Source: Nyssa sinensis (lineage: Eukaryota > Streptophyta > Magnoliopsida > Cornales > Nyssaceae). From it: 64,000 nt of DNA. Made by a program: the position numbers and the translations under genes. The DNA lies in contig CM018041.1 of the NCBI GenBank assembly GCA_008638375.1, positions 5,819,501-5,883,500 on the forward strand. The letters run 5' to 3'. How positions within the stretch are numbered: the first letter of the stretch is position 1; each line of letters begins with the position of its first letter. Below the pieces are notes generated by a model. The model ran no database searches. It was not told where the DNA came from and saw nothing but the letters and a program-made list of their open reading frames with translations. This document shows, piece by piece, positions 24,306 to 36,900 of the stretch.

Positions 24306-24787
24306 AATAATAGATTTCAATAAATAATTACGAAATTGACCACCCCCGTCTTTTTACTAGTTTTTCGACGGCTGCTTTTTGAAGTGGCGCCGCCAAGGTA
24401 TATTAGGAAGATTTACTCTAGATTCATGTTCAGACTTGAAATCTGGACTGTCAGATGCAAATATTGATAAATCTCAGCGGTGTACAATGGATCTTATGGC
24501 CTGTATCTATCTAAACATGCCAAAGTGTTTTGAGTAAAAAATATCTGTATTTGAATACTGATTCAACTATAATTTTTTTTGTTTTGAATCAAAAATATCT
24601 GTATTTAAATAATGAATTTAATTATAATTTTTTAAAAAATTTTATAATTAATTTTTAAAAAATTATGAAAATATATTTAGATATAATAATTTAAATTAAA
24701 AAAAAATTAAAATTAATAATTTCTCAAACACGTATTTCGTATTTTAAAATTCAAAATCTGTTTTTAAAAATCAAACCAAACAAAAAT

Positions 24788-25007
24788 ATAATTTCATGAT
24801 TCTTAAGTAAAAATAGAAAGAAAGAAAGGCAATTGGTCTTCACCAAATATTAACAAATGTTTTCAATTATAGATAACATTTGTTAATATTTTTTTTTTGA
24901 AAAATAATTTTAATTTTAACTTTTTTGAAAAGTGATTTTAATTTTAATGTACACAAGACCTGTTGCCTTTCTTTCTTTCTATTTTTACTTAAGAAACATA
25001 AAATTAT
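24788..25007. repeat. Long hairpin with about 53-bp arms
   Basis: The left arm (24788-24840) contains TCTTAAGTAAAAATAGAAAG and AAGAAAGGCAA. The right arm (24955-25007) contains TTGCCTTTCTTTCTTTCT and ATTTTTACTTAAGA. Only a few bases mismatch. The loop itself holds another inverted repeat (TATTAACAAATG ... CATTTGTTAATA). It could be a young MITE or a small-RNA precursor-like hairpin. Confidence 0.75.
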
Positions 25008-26001
25008 AAAATCTAAATCAATTAAAATTATTAATTAAGTAAATTAATTAATTTTCATATCTTATTTTATAAAACTACTACTTTTTATTTTCCTTCTTTT
25101 TTTTGGTAAATATTTTCCTTCATTTTCTCACATTTCAAACACCCTATTTCTCTAAATTTTGTTCGTTTGATATTCTGTTTTACTTATTGTAATTATTTTG
25201 GATAGCATTATTAAAATTATTTTCCCTCCTTTGTTTTATATTCTGTTTTACCATATTGAAATTATTCTCTAATTCTTTCAAACACAATTATGTGAAGTTT
25301 CTATTTCATAAAACCACTTTCTGCTTTCTGAAATCAATTTTTTTTTTCAGTCTAATTTTAATTCTATTTTTGTTTTACAAAACAAATTTCTGCTTTCATT
25401 TTAATTATGATTTTGTTGAAGTAAAATCGGTTCTATTATACCAACAAATATTTCCTAATAACATCCGTAATTCATATTAATCAAGTAAAATACGTAATTA
25501 ATTTATAACACCTAAGGTTTTACGCAAATGTATGTGTGTGTGTGTGTATATATATTCACATGTAAAGAAACATCTTAATTTTATATATATTTATGTATGT
25601 ATGTATGCACGTATAAAGGGATTTTGAAAGTATATTTTGTATAAATCAAATGCTACTTTTTTGTTTATTTAAGTAAAAAAAAAAAAACTAATTAAAAAAG
25701 TCTTGACAAATGCTATCTAACGTCTAATTCAAATTAAATAGTGTTGAGAGTTTAATTTTCATCTTCTATTAATTAATCTATGCCAAAGTGATCAATCCAA
25801 GCCATACTTGAACCTTATTCCTCTAGCTTAATTGAACTCTAACTCATTATTTGTTTGCCAAATCCAAGCAAGGAAAAAAAAATGACTCGCATATGTGAGT
25901 ACAAAACCAAAAGCTAATCGTGGATGGAAATATTGCTGCCGTTGAACATTTTACGAAAAAAATCCAAGTGACATTGATCAATCAGGCATTTTATTGACTG
26001 T

Positions 26002-26003
<2 letters not shown>

Positions 26004-26061
<58 letters not shown>
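26004..26061. repeat. TA/GA compound microsatellite
   Basis: TA repeats run from 26004 to about 26031 and then switch to GA repeats to about 26061. Confidence 0.95.
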
Positions 26062-26063
<2 letters not shown>

Positions 26064-26624
26064 CACGCATAATTTACGTTGTATATAATAAAAGGGTTTT
26101 TAAATTTTTTATTAATAATTATAATATTAGTACCGTATTTCAACCACAATTTTGATATAATTAATCATTCAAAATCTTGAAGTAATTAATGTTAAAAATC
26201 CATCAATTCCACGGGTTTTTCTTAGTTTTGTTTAAAAATAAATTTCTTTAGTTTCATTAGAATTTCTTTAATCGTCACAAACATGATTCAGATCAATCAG
26301 TTTTTTTAGGTCAAGCCTGAACCGATTAATACTTGTCTGAAATACATGTTGTGCCAGGCGACAATGTGTCAATGGAGCGGAATCATGGAAGGGGCAAAAT
26401 TTAAGATCTAATAAATAGTTTGAAAAAATTATTCAAAATTAAAAAAAAAAAAAAACAGAAAAACATAGAAGGGGCAAATTGTCATTTTAAAAAAATATTG
26501 GACTAGGGAGAGATCAGTGTAATTTCATAAGCCTTAGGAGAGGTTAGTGTAATTCTTAGAAACATCAGGTGAAGTCAGTGTAATTTACTCTTTTAACAAT
26601 TATAAAAGACTTTTTTTAATATTT

Positions 26625-27015
26625 ATTAAATGATACTAATCTCTCATATTTTTATTGACAAAGTACAAATATCTCTCCTTGATCCATTTCTTTCAAAATG
26701 ACAAAAGTTCCTCTTTTATTTTTATTTTTTTGCATGTTTTTAATTTTGACCAAATTTTTAAATTTTTTTTATTTTCTAATAAATATTAATTAAAACTTTC
26801 TTTGGCTTAAAAATTATAAGTTATTTATCTTATTTTTTATATATATAAAATGAAAAAATTCTTTAAAAAAGTTAGAAAAAATGGACAAATTGAAAAAAAG
26901 CAAAAAAATAAAATAAAATTGAATGTGACACTTGTCATTTTGATTAAAAAAAAAAAGGAGTTATTTGTTATTTGTCAATAAAAATAAGAAAAGTCAGTAT
27001 TATTTTAGAAATTTT
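26625..27015. repeat. Foldback AT-rich repeat, copy C
   Basis: Left arm TATTTTTATTGACAAAGTAC ... CAAAATGACAAAAG; right arm TTGTCATTTTGATTAAAA ... TGTCAATAAAAATAAGAAAA. The arms are about 85 bases and pair well. An isolated right-arm-like piece of the same family lies just left, at about 26462-26590. Confidence 0.62.
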
Positions 27016-27067
27016 ATGAAAGGTCAATATAATTTACCCTTAAAAAATGAGTAATTAAACTGACGTT

Positions 27068-27475
27068 CTTGTAATATTTGATAATTACAAGTACCTCCCT
27101 AGTAATTTCTGATATTATACTAACTTTCCTAGTTAAAATTGTCAAAAGCAGACATCAACAAAAAGTATAAATTTATTGTTTTATTCTTAAAAATAATTAT
27201 ACTAATCTTCCGTCTGATATTAGATAATTATAGAAGACCTCTTTTGTGATCTCTAAAAAGATATGAGAGGTTAGAATAATATTCAAGAGTATTTTAGTCA
27301 TATAAAAAATTGATTGAAATTCAAACACAATTAATGACAGATTTTGTACGAAGGGTATAATTTGTATATTATCAGTATAATAAAAGAAAGGTCAATGTAA
27401 TTTTAAAAAATAAGAGAAAGATTCTTGTAATTGTCAAATAACTCAGAAAAAATTAATATAATTATCTTTAAAAAA
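27068..27475. repeat. Foldback AT-rich repeat, second subfamily
   Basis: The left end TTTGATAATTACAAGTACCT and the right end GATTCTTGTAATTGTCAAAT are inverted, with GAAAGGTCAATGTAATTT inside the right arm. A related copy is at 36536-36900. Confidence 0.5.
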
Positions 27476-28126
27476 ATTTAAGATCAATAAATGAGGAGGT
27501 CGATAAAATTTGAACCTAGTAACCACCGTCATCCCCTTTGTCAGTGTGTCCTACTCGTAATGAAACCTGGAACCGTAACGAGCCTTTGAACTTTGAAGAA
27601 AGGCACATAATGTCACTCAGTCATATAAGATTTCACACATTAATCATGGATCAAGTAGTTGGGTTCTTTGATATAATGTTTCAAAAGTTTTATGTTTTTC
27701 ATTTATTTTAGTTTAGATTCATTAGATCTTAATTAGATGATGTCTTTGGACGTTAGACTTTTCAAGATTATTGTTTTAAATTACACCTACTTTAAAATAT
27801 TTCCATCAAGATTCAATTGTAACTTTCTACCACTTAATAATCTTTTATTAGTTTTTTTTTTATTTTATTTATGATATATGCTTGAATGAAGTTAGAATTT
27901 GATTAGAACTCGGTAATTTCCCAAAAATTAATATTGAAATTTCAATTTTTTTAATTTTTATTTAATAATTATTTATTTTTTAAACGATTGTTTGATGCTT
28001 TTTTATTTATTTTGTTAAGTGTGGGTCATGAATTTACTTGAATTTTTTTATGTCCATTTATAACTTTGAAAAATGAATAATGTGTAGATTTTCCATTATT
28101 GTCACGGGATCCAAGGATAGTGCCCC

Positions 28127-28400
28127 GGGGAAAAAAATTTGACCTAATTTTGTGCTCGATAATTTCTAATAGCCTCTCTGTTTGAATTGAGAAGTTTTTC
28201 TTGTTCGGACACGTGTAAGATTTCTTGAGCCAACTTGATTTCAGATTTGGTAATTCGTTCTTCGGGAAAAAAAAATTGAACTAATTTTGTTTCGGTAATT
28301 TTCAATAGCCTTTCCATTCGAATTGAGAAGTTTTTCTTGTTCGGACACATGTAAGATTTCCTGAGCCGACTTGATTTCAGATTTGGTAATTCGTTCTTCT
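28127..28400. repeat. Two-copy tandem repeat, 137-bp period
   Basis: Copies 28127-28263 and 28264-28400 share TTGAGAAGTTTTTCTTGTTC, GGACAC(G/A)TGTAAGATTTC and CTTGATTTCAGATTTGGTAA. The short minus-strand frame crossing them reads the same unit twice and is not taken as a gene. Confidence 0.9.
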
Positions 28401-28503
28401 ATATATATGAGTGTTATTCTAGGATTCTAGGAGTATAATCATTGTGAGAGAGGGGAGCCACTTTGTGAACTTTCATTGGGTGTAAAGAGGCTTTTGGGTT
28501 GTG

Positions 28504-28866
28504 CAGTGACGGATCCAAAAATTTTAGTTAGAAGGGCCAAAAAAATAGGTATAAAATTTAGGGGATTCACATGAATATATATAAAAAAAAAAAAAAATTA
28601 CGGGAAGGGGGGGAGGAGGAAGCCCTATTTCGTTAATAAACTCTAACAAAATTAGTGATAAAAAATACAATATCTAAATTTTTAGGAGGATTAAATAGAA
28701 GATAATAAAATTTAGAAGGGTTCACATAAATATATAACAAAAATTGGAAGAGTCAAGCCTTATTTAATTAAAAAATTCTAACAAAATTAAGGGGTAAAAA
28801 GTACAATTAATATCTAATTTTTTGGGGGGCATGTCCACGCTGTGTCTCCCCTTGGATTTGCTACTG
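28504..28866. mobile_element. MITE-like element with inverted ends
   Basis: The left end CAGTGACGGATCCAAA and the right end TTGGATTTGCTACTG are imperfect inverted repeats. Flanks GGGTTGTG and GGTTTGTA match at six of eight positions, compatible with an old hAT target duplication. The interior repeats an about 120-base unit (TTTAGGGGATTCACATGAAT; TTTAGAAGGGTTCACATAAA). Confidence 0.5.
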
Positions 28867-30633
28867 GGTTTGTAAGTATTTTCATTCTTGCAATTTTCTT
28901 TGATTTATAATGAACTGATTATCGTCACCTATCAACGTAGACATCTTGCCAAATTATAAAAAATTTGTGTTATCTGTCTTGCTGCATTTGTTTGATCTAG
29001 TACTTCTCTATTTTGTTTCTTGATTTCGTTACATAACATGTCTTATGTTATAATTTATATTTATAAATTTGATATAAAGTTATCCACAACAATTCAATAC
29101 GGATTTATTGTAAATTGATTCCCACGAGCCACTCTAATCCTGATAACATAAATTTGATCACACCCATCTCATGAATCGCTTGGAGCTTGACATTCTTTAA
29201 TAGAAGAGATTTTTCATTTTTCTTTTATATTTGATTTGATTTGATGATATGATTAATTTATTGATAAGAGAAAGGATATATATCTTTATAAAAAAAACTT
29301 CAGGTAATTAAAAAAAATATATTGCAAAATATTTTAATGTTGCTCTATTTGAAATATAAAATTTAAGATCAAAATTTAAAAAATATAAACATTATTATTA
29401 ATAAAAATATACAAAATTAAGTATCATGATTTGGTACACTATAATTAATCTCAAGAAAAATTAAAAAAAAAATCATTTGTGACGTTAATTTCTATTTTTT
29501 TGATTCTATTGTGATTATGATTTTAATTTTAATAAATTTTATGACGCTTTATTTGTAATTTGCAATTTTACAACATTATTCAAAAATTCATCCTTTGCTG
29601 GGAGCTCAAAATCAATTCAATTTTGTTTAAATTCTTTGATTAACACCAAGTCAAGACGAATCAAAAGTTTAAAATTTTAAAACACAAGTTGTCCAACTCC
29701 AGAGTCACATAATTGACAATTATCTTACTATAATCATTGGGATTAGCTCCTAATCCAATTTTTTCATACCACCATTCTTTTTCTTTCTGTGTTTCTTCCT
29801 TTCATTTTTTTTTCTTTCTGTTTATTTAATCCCAATAATTAACTCTTGTAATCCGATATTTGTTTATTATGATTTTTATAAGAGATTAATTAGTGAGAAT
29901 ATAGGGTCAGGATTGATAGTCCTTTCACTGATAATGGAGGTGGATCCAAGATCCAATCCACCTTTACCGAAGGTGGCAAACAAACAAGGCCACGAACCCA
30001 AATGGCCATATTGGATGTTGCTCCATTGAATTTTGTCTCCCATTTTCTTACTAAGATGGAATGATCGTCAATAAACCAAGGACCAGTTCTCAAATCATCA
30101 AAATTTTATAATAAATTTTTTTTTATATAAAATAAAGGCAAAATCAAATGGTTCATGCGGGATGACTCATAAATTTGGACGTCTCAAGTTCGATATATGG
30201 ACTTAACCAATACAATGTTTGTATTTTATTTTTTTAAGTCAAAGAAAATGGTATACTAATTTGTTGCGAATGGAATAATTCAAAAATTTCATGAACCGTA
30301 AACGTAATAAATTAAATTTGAACTCTCCGAAATTTAAATTTGCGGTATGTCTATCAAACCAACTCGCCTACTATCCAGCCTTGAACTACAGATTGCTCAA
30401 TCCGCCAACTTAAATTTTCATAATAATATAGTGGTGAACCAAAAATTAATTGAATTTAATTATCAAGGGAAAAAAAGGGCCCTCTTATTAAGAGAAAATT
30501 GAAAGGCTTACAAAGTGTACAAGATATCATCATGGTTGTCAACATCAGATTGCAATGTATACATAATGGACATTTAAAAATTAACCTCGGACAAGCCATC
30601 AAATCATGGACCTTCCTATTCTGATAATTGATT

Positions 30634-31720
30634 TTAAGCCCTGTGAGGAGGAAGTAGCCATTTTGAAGCCTCTATATATCCAAGGTTGAGGAAAGGTTGC
30701 GCACTTGCACCAGTTAGCTTTTTGGTAAATGGAACCCTTTTAGCAAGGTCTGCCCCTGGACCAGTGTTCTGGTATTCACCATAGAAAAGTGTGCTGCAAA
30801 AATCGTCACCATCGTTAGAGCAACAGCGAGAGTACTAATATAATCCTGACGAAATAAGATAAATAAATACAAATATTTCACAGAAGGAATAGGAGGAGAG
30901 ACCTTAGAGCTCTAATATCGTATTAGATCACTAATTTCTTTAAAATTAAAAGTTAAGCTGTTAAACAATAAATCAACAATATATTTAATCATAATTTTTA
31001 GAAGAAGACCGAACCAGACATTTCAACTGAACATCGAGCATTAAACCAATTTGATTTGATTAATTTATCATTTATACGTAAGAACCGAAAAAATATCAAT
31101 TGAACGAGTCAATTTTTTAAGAAAATCTACTGAACTAATTGGTTTTTCAAAAAATTGGTTCCAACCATACTTTTTTGTCTTTTCAACACTTATATTTTTT
31201 TTACACAAAACCTCTTATGTTTGATGATTAAATTATGAAATTTGAAAAAGAAAAAGATATTTTAATATGTATTTTTGTTGTATATATAAATATATAAAGT
31301 ATATACATTAAGATTATTATTTTTTCTTATTTTCTTAATTTTTAACATATTTATATATATTAATTATAAAACCTATTGAATTATTAATTAAATCAGTAAA
31401 CCATAAACTGTCTCTTTTTTACCAGTTGATTATCAAGAATGAGGTGTTACCTGGCATAATTAGGATGATAGTTATGGGACCATCCTTCAGGGTTGATAGC
31501 ATCGCTTAATTGAGAATAGGCAAATATTACCCTAGAGCAAGGCCTCCAAGCTCTGCCTAAAAGAGCATTTTGACCCGAACCAGTTACAGGAACAATGGAC
31601 AAACACGAATGCACTAATATCAGCAGCAGTTTCCCTTGCGTGTGCAGTTATATATGCCTCATTATCCCCTGGAATTACATGTATCTCTGTGTTCTGCACC
31701 AACACATCCACACAAATCAC

Positions 31721-31757
<37 letters not shown>

Positions 31758-31858
31758 GCATTACATTGGAGTTGATGAATTGTATTTAGCAAGGTGTAAT
31801 GCATGGGAGGAATGAATAATTTTTTCGAGAAGTTGGGAGTTGGTACCAAGTATGTATA

Positions 31859-31889
<31 letters not shown>

Positions 31890-32163
31890 AGTAAGAGATG
31901 TTGAAGGTGGGTAATATACCAAGTATATAGATTGTCCACGGCCAAAAATAAAATCAACAGTGCCTTCAATATAGCAATCCTTGAACAAATGTTTGCCCCT
32001 GTGATCCAGATGAGTGTCTTGAAATCCACGCATTTGACAACCATATATTGCTGCCTTGTCTCCACAGATCCTAAATGCTGTTGCTTGTCCTCCCATCTTT
32101 TGCCCTTTTTTAGGCCTTGGTGCTGAATTCTGAAACGATACCAGAACAAAACCATCAAAGATT

Positions 32164-32201
<38 letters not shown>

Positions 32202-33251
32202 CACACATACATATATGTATATATGGAAGAAAATCATGCTTATTTTTTTTAAAGTTTCTATAATTACAATGATTATATATTTTTATTGATAAATTACAAA
32301 TATCGTATTTCAGTCAAAAAAAAAAAAAAAAAACTTTCTTTCTAAATGACAAAAGGGTCCTCTTTTTATAATTTTTTTACACTTTTCTTTTAATTATGAC
32401 TAATTTTTTTAACTTTTTGTAAAGAATTTTTTTATTTTATATAAAAATAAATTTAAGGTAAATAATTTATTTTCATTTTATATTTTAATCAATATTTATT
32501 TGAAAGTAAAAAAAATAAAAAATAAAAAACCTGATTAAAATTGAAAAAATAAATAAAAATGACAATTTTGTCATTTTGACAAAAATTGATTAGAAAGAAA
32601 TAGAAATATTTGTAGTTTGTATGATAAAATAAAATAAAAAATTAGTATTATTTCATAAACTTTATTAGATAGTCATGAAATTATCAGATGTATATATATA
32701 AATATATATATATATATATGCAAAAGGATACGCACCAGAAAGATAATATTGACAGCAGAAAAGTAATCAGATTCCACTATGAGGGTGGCACTATCTACAG
32801 TCCCAAATTTGGCAGATGTACCATCGAAAACTATAGTTGGCATGGCTTTTGGGTCTCCATAAAAGGTTACAAATGGTTTGGTTCGCTCAATCCTGACTTT
32901 CTCATTATATCTTCCACCATCAATCGACACAATGACTCGTTGGGTGTTCCCGGCCGGAATGCTCTTAACAGCATCGGTGATGCTCTTGAAGTCACCGCTA
33001 CCATCTTTTCTTACTTTGATCACTTTGGGAGTGGCCTCGGCGGCAGCGAGTTCAGGGTCCAAAGTGCCCTTGCGCTCTGAGAAGGGCTTGACATTGGTTT
33101 GAAACCAGGTGTTTAGTTTAGCCTTGTTGGCCGGAATGGGTGCTTTGTCATCGGAGAAGACAATAGGTACGGCGAGAAGAAGCAAAGCAATGACTGCATC
33201 TACTACAATGATTGCCATTTTTTTTGCCATGATGTCAGATGAAGTTTTCAT
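30634..33251 (-). CDS. Pectin methylesterase, PPME1-like (1-bp frameshift in exon 3)
   Basis: Secreted cell-wall enzyme that removes methyl esters from homogalacturonan; PPME1-type members act in pollen. Exons: 32736-33251, 31920-32129, 31451-31693, 30634-30793 (TAA at 30634-30636). Exon 1 opens with [11 protein letters not shown] and a hydrophobic signal segment, then [20 protein letters not shown] and [11 protein letters not shown]. There is no PRO inhibitor domain. Exon 2 has [19 protein letters not shown] and [10 protein letters not shown] with both catalytic aspartates. Exon 3 starts [10 protein letters not shown], but after FVFVHC the frame breaks; [20 protein letters not shown] with the catalytic arginine follows in another frame. 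Exon 3 is 243 bases against 242 in the paralogue at 38942-39183, which fixes the break as one extra base near 31584. Exon 4 ends [12 protein letters not shown]. As written the product is truncated. Confidence 0.85.
32255..32665. repeat. Foldback AT-rich repeat, copy D, in pectinesterase intron 1
   Basis: Left arm ATAATTACAATGATTATA ... TTTCTAAATGACAAAAGGGT; right arm ACAATTTTGTCATTTTGAC ... TTAGAAAGAAATAGAAATA. It lies inside intron 32130-32735 of the pectinesterase. Confidence 0.6.
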
Positions 33252-33265
33252 GAGTATTGGACGGG

Positions 33266-33268
<3 letters not shown>

Positions 33269-33311
<43 letters not shown>

Positions 33312-33312
33312 T
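33269..33312. repeat. TA microsatellite upstream of the pectinesterase start
   Basis: TA repeats followed by CACACA, beginning about 20 bases 5' of the minus-strand ATG at 33251, so in the presumed 5' UTR or core promoter. Confidence 0.9.
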
Positions 33313-34429
33313 TCCATATGCCGAAATATAACCAAGTCGAAGAGAGAGAAAATAAATGGGTGATACAGAGGAGTCATAGCTAATTTTTGGCTTGCGGAAA
33401 CGGTTTGTATTCTTTCATTCATGAAGGTCAAAACAACCAAATGTTATTCCTTCATTTGTGCTGGAGTCAAAATATAAATTAGATAATAAAAAATATTAAT
33501 TCACCTTTTTCTATGTAAATATATAAATGTATAATTGAATATTTTTCTTGAAGCATTATGTTTTTTTTATTATAAAATTAGACTTTTATCTATTTAAACT
33601 TTAAGTTTGAATTATATTATATATTCAAAAGATTTTTTTTAATAATTAGACTTTTATTAATTTTAAATTTTTAGTTAAAATTATATTATAAAGATATTTC
33701 TTTTGTAGTTAGATAAATATTTTTTTAATAATATTCATGTTTGTACTTATTTTTAAAATATGATTAAAATTTAAAGAGAGACGATTTAGAGTTTTCAAAA
33801 AAGCAAATAACTTAATTCATTTATAAAAAAAAAAAAAAAATTGGCCATCTAAATTAAAGATTACTATTTAGTATAGAAATAAGTACTTCATGACATAACC
33901 CTTGCTATGCACAAGGTTTATACTAGTAATCAAGTATGTAATTAAATTAATGAGAAAATTGTACTTAACATAAATGTTTTTAGAATAAATTATAACTGGT
34001 TCAATAGTTTCAGGAAAGTGAACTTAAGTTGACATAAAAAATAATAATTTACATTTAGTTAGTAATTCTGTTGCTAACACATACTAAACTTATGGTAGCA
34101 TGTCAACTAAGTATGAAAACAAAATCTTTACTAGGTCTCTGAACACACCTTCATGCATCATCATCATTATCATCAGAATGTCTTCTTTCAATTTAATGTC
34201 AATACCAGTCTTTATTTTAGAAAATACAAAAAAGTATTTTTAAAAAATAGTAAATTGTTTTTTTTTTTAAACAGAAAGTTGATTGAAACAAAAACAGTAT
34301 AGATTTACAGAAATAGAAACTGTAGAAATAGAAATTGAAAATTAAAACATGATTTCTACAGTATTACAATATAGTAATACAAAACAGAATTGTAAAACTT
34401 ACAAAATTTGTAAAAACATAAAAAATGCA

Positions 34430-34930
34430 AAGATCAAGGACTTGTGTTTAACACAATGTCTTTAAAGCAATTTTGTCTCTCGCGGTGGTGCTTTATAAGG
34501 CTGTGGACGTTACTTCACAGGATACAATTATCAAAATGTACAAAAGAAAAAATAGTTAAACTTCAGTGCACAATGAACCAAAAATAGTGAACTCTCTCTT
34601 ATTATGGACGCACTGAATGCTATATGAATTGTATGAATTTATGTAGTGAGGGTGTGTTTATATAGACTCCTTTGTGCTTGTTTGGTACAGGTATGAAACT
34701 TTGGTTGTGTCTGTTCATGACAAACAGACAGAGTCGCACCCAATGAAGAAAACTCTCATTCAATCAAAATTCAAATCAAAGGTAATCACAAAATGACGAT
34801 GTTTTGGATTTAAATCAAAACCGAATGCAGTCGGGCCCAATGAAAAATATGTCCATTCAGTCAAAATTCAAACTAAAGGTAATTGTAAAACGATGACGTT
34901 TTAGATTTAAGCCAAAACCAAACGACAACA
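34430..34930 (-). promoter_or_regulatory. LTR- or pararetrovirus-like promoter segment
   Basis: On the minus strand, two similar about 95-base units (about 34736-34830 and 34831-34930) each carry a TGACG/CGTCA core of the as-1 enhancer type next to AAAACC. About 80 bases downstream is CTATATAAACACACCCTCAC (TATA box, 34658-34667 on the plus strand). Beyond that lies an about 200-base leader-like stretch. Such an order is typical of LTR or caulimovirid promoters. No coding sequence follows. Confidence 0.4.
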
Positions 34931-35448
34931 TTTGATTTAATTAACTTGGTAACTAAACAATAATGTTTTGGGACTATTCCTAATGGTAACAGAAACAACA
35001 TCATTTTTGAAAAATTATTTAAATGAGTTTTTCTCAAAAAACATATATATACAACAGGCCAAGCCCAAGCACAAACCTAACATGACCCGGTTTGGTGTGG
35101 GGTGAGGGCATGTGCATGTAGTGAATCAAACATGTGCTAAGTCCTCCACATCCACAAAACTTAGGTGCCCCTAACGGTCCAAACCTTCTTTCAAGACAAT
35201 TGTATATATATTCTTTAAAAACTTTGTACCTATTCTATGTGGAACACAAGTTTTTTACAAGTTTCAATCTTTTGTTATTATTTTCAAATACTGATATTTG
35301 GAGACAATTTCTCATTCACTCCTTAATAGTTTTAAACAACTCAATATATAATTTTAATATCTGAAAAACACATTTTCATGTGCACCCACTAAAATTAATG
35401 TGTGGGAATCATTTTAATTTTAACTCAAAGATAGCTAAAAAAATTATG

Positions 35449-36076
35449 TTTAAAACTAGGGGTGTAAATTTATGACACGACGACACGGAATTAGCAAGTA
35501 TGGGTTTGGGTCATAAATTGGTTGACACGATTAACACGATTATTAAATAGGTCGGGTTAAAGTTGACATACGAATTGACACGATCAACACAGATAAACAC
35601 GAATAATTAGGAATATGTTATATATTTATGTGTAATCATTAATTGTTTTTATAAGTATAAGAAAAAAAATTAATCTTATTTTATATTATAAGTATTAATA
35701 TAAAAATTTTAAGGTTTTATATTTTAATTTAATAAAAATGTACAAGAAAAAACACAATAAAAGAAGAAGAACATCTTAACAAGTACATTTATTAAACGGG
35801 TTGCACGTGTTAAACGTGTTACTCGTATTAATTTTAACCCGGTTATTTATTAAATGGGTTAAACGGGTCGTGTTGAGTAACTTGTGTTAACACGATTCAT
35901 TTATTAAATAGGTTATACGGGTCTTGTCAACCTGTTTATTATACGTGGCGTGTTAGGGTTGAGAGTTTTGACACGATTAATTAGTTAATTATGTCGTGTT
36001 TGAATTGACTCATATAATCAAATACTTATACTTTAACACGACACAAACATGACAATTTTGACACCCCGCTTAAAAT
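35449..36076. mobile_element. hAT-like MITE rich in ACACGA motifs
   Basis: The element 35457-36068 begins TAGGGGTGTAAATTTATGAC and ends GACAATTTTGACACCCCG, an imperfect inverted pair. The interior repeats ACACGATTAACACG-type motifs in both orientations. Flanks TTTAAAAC and CTTAAAAT agree at six of eight positions, fitting a decayed 8-bp target duplication. No coding sequence is present. Confidence 0.65.
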
Positions 36077-36535
36077 ACATTATTTCTAACAATTACTAGA
36101 TTTGTCTTTCATTTGGATAACATCCATACTTAGAATTTAATTATAAAAAAGTTATTATATGCTGTGAAAACTAAACAAAGAGCTTAAAATAACAAAAAAG
36201 AATATTCCATATTTGTAAATTGAAAAGAAAATTAAAAAGGCTATTCATATTAATATTCGAGTTATGTGAAAATCATTCAACATTTATTAAATATGAAAAT
36301 GGATCATTTGATAAAAATTTAGGAATAAAATTTGTAATATTTGAGAATTTTGTGACTGCACCTGTCGCTTGATGTGCTCAATTACTGTAGAAACATCTAG
36401 AGCTTAAAATATAATATTGAATACAACTATCATTACTACATATGTGATGGCTTAGGCATGTTTAAGAAACATCATAACTAATTCGGCAGAACATAAGTTA
36501 GGGATAATTATACATATTTATATATATATATATAT

Positions 36536-36900
36536 TTTTGGTGATATTTGATAATTACAGAGATTGTCTCTGTATTTTTTGAAAGTATATTGGTTTTCTT
36601 TATTAGAATTAACATAAAAAAAAAAACATTAATGAAAATCATAAATTTACTAATTTACTCTTGAAAATATTTACACTAACTCCTTTGTGATATCTAATAA
36701 TTACATAAACCTCTCCCGTAATTACTAAAAAGATAAGAGTGAATTAGTATAATATATAAGAATATATTAGTCATATAAAAATTTGGTCAAAAATCTACTT
36801 ATTTTCCTTATAACAGAGAGGAGGTCAATGTATTTTCAAAGAACATAAGAGAATTTTTATAATTGTCAAGTAACTCAAGAGATTCCTGTGTAATTATCAC
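36536..36900. repeat. Foldback AT-rich repeat, second subfamily, copy 2
   Basis: The left part TTTGATAATTACAGAGATTG and the right part TTTTTATAATTGTCAAGTAA are inverted, with GAGGTCAATGTATTTTC in the right arm. Related to 27068-27475. Confidence 0.5.

Larger units (their letters stand above)
23024..30633. other. Gene-poor AT-rich region with foldback repeats
   Basis: No gene was recognised on either strand over 7.6 kb. It holds foldback repeats (23970-24305, 26625-27015, 27068-27475), a perfect-stem hairpin (24788-25007), a tandem duplication (28127-28400), a MITE-like repeat (28504-28866) and a TA/GA microsatellite (26004-26061). The right end should include the 3' UTR of the pectinesterase gene. 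Confidence 0.6.

Noticed and set aside
30130..30230. Possible tRNA-like A and B boxes (CTCAAGTTCGATATAT)
   Set aside because: No tail and no target duplication, so not enough to call a SINE.
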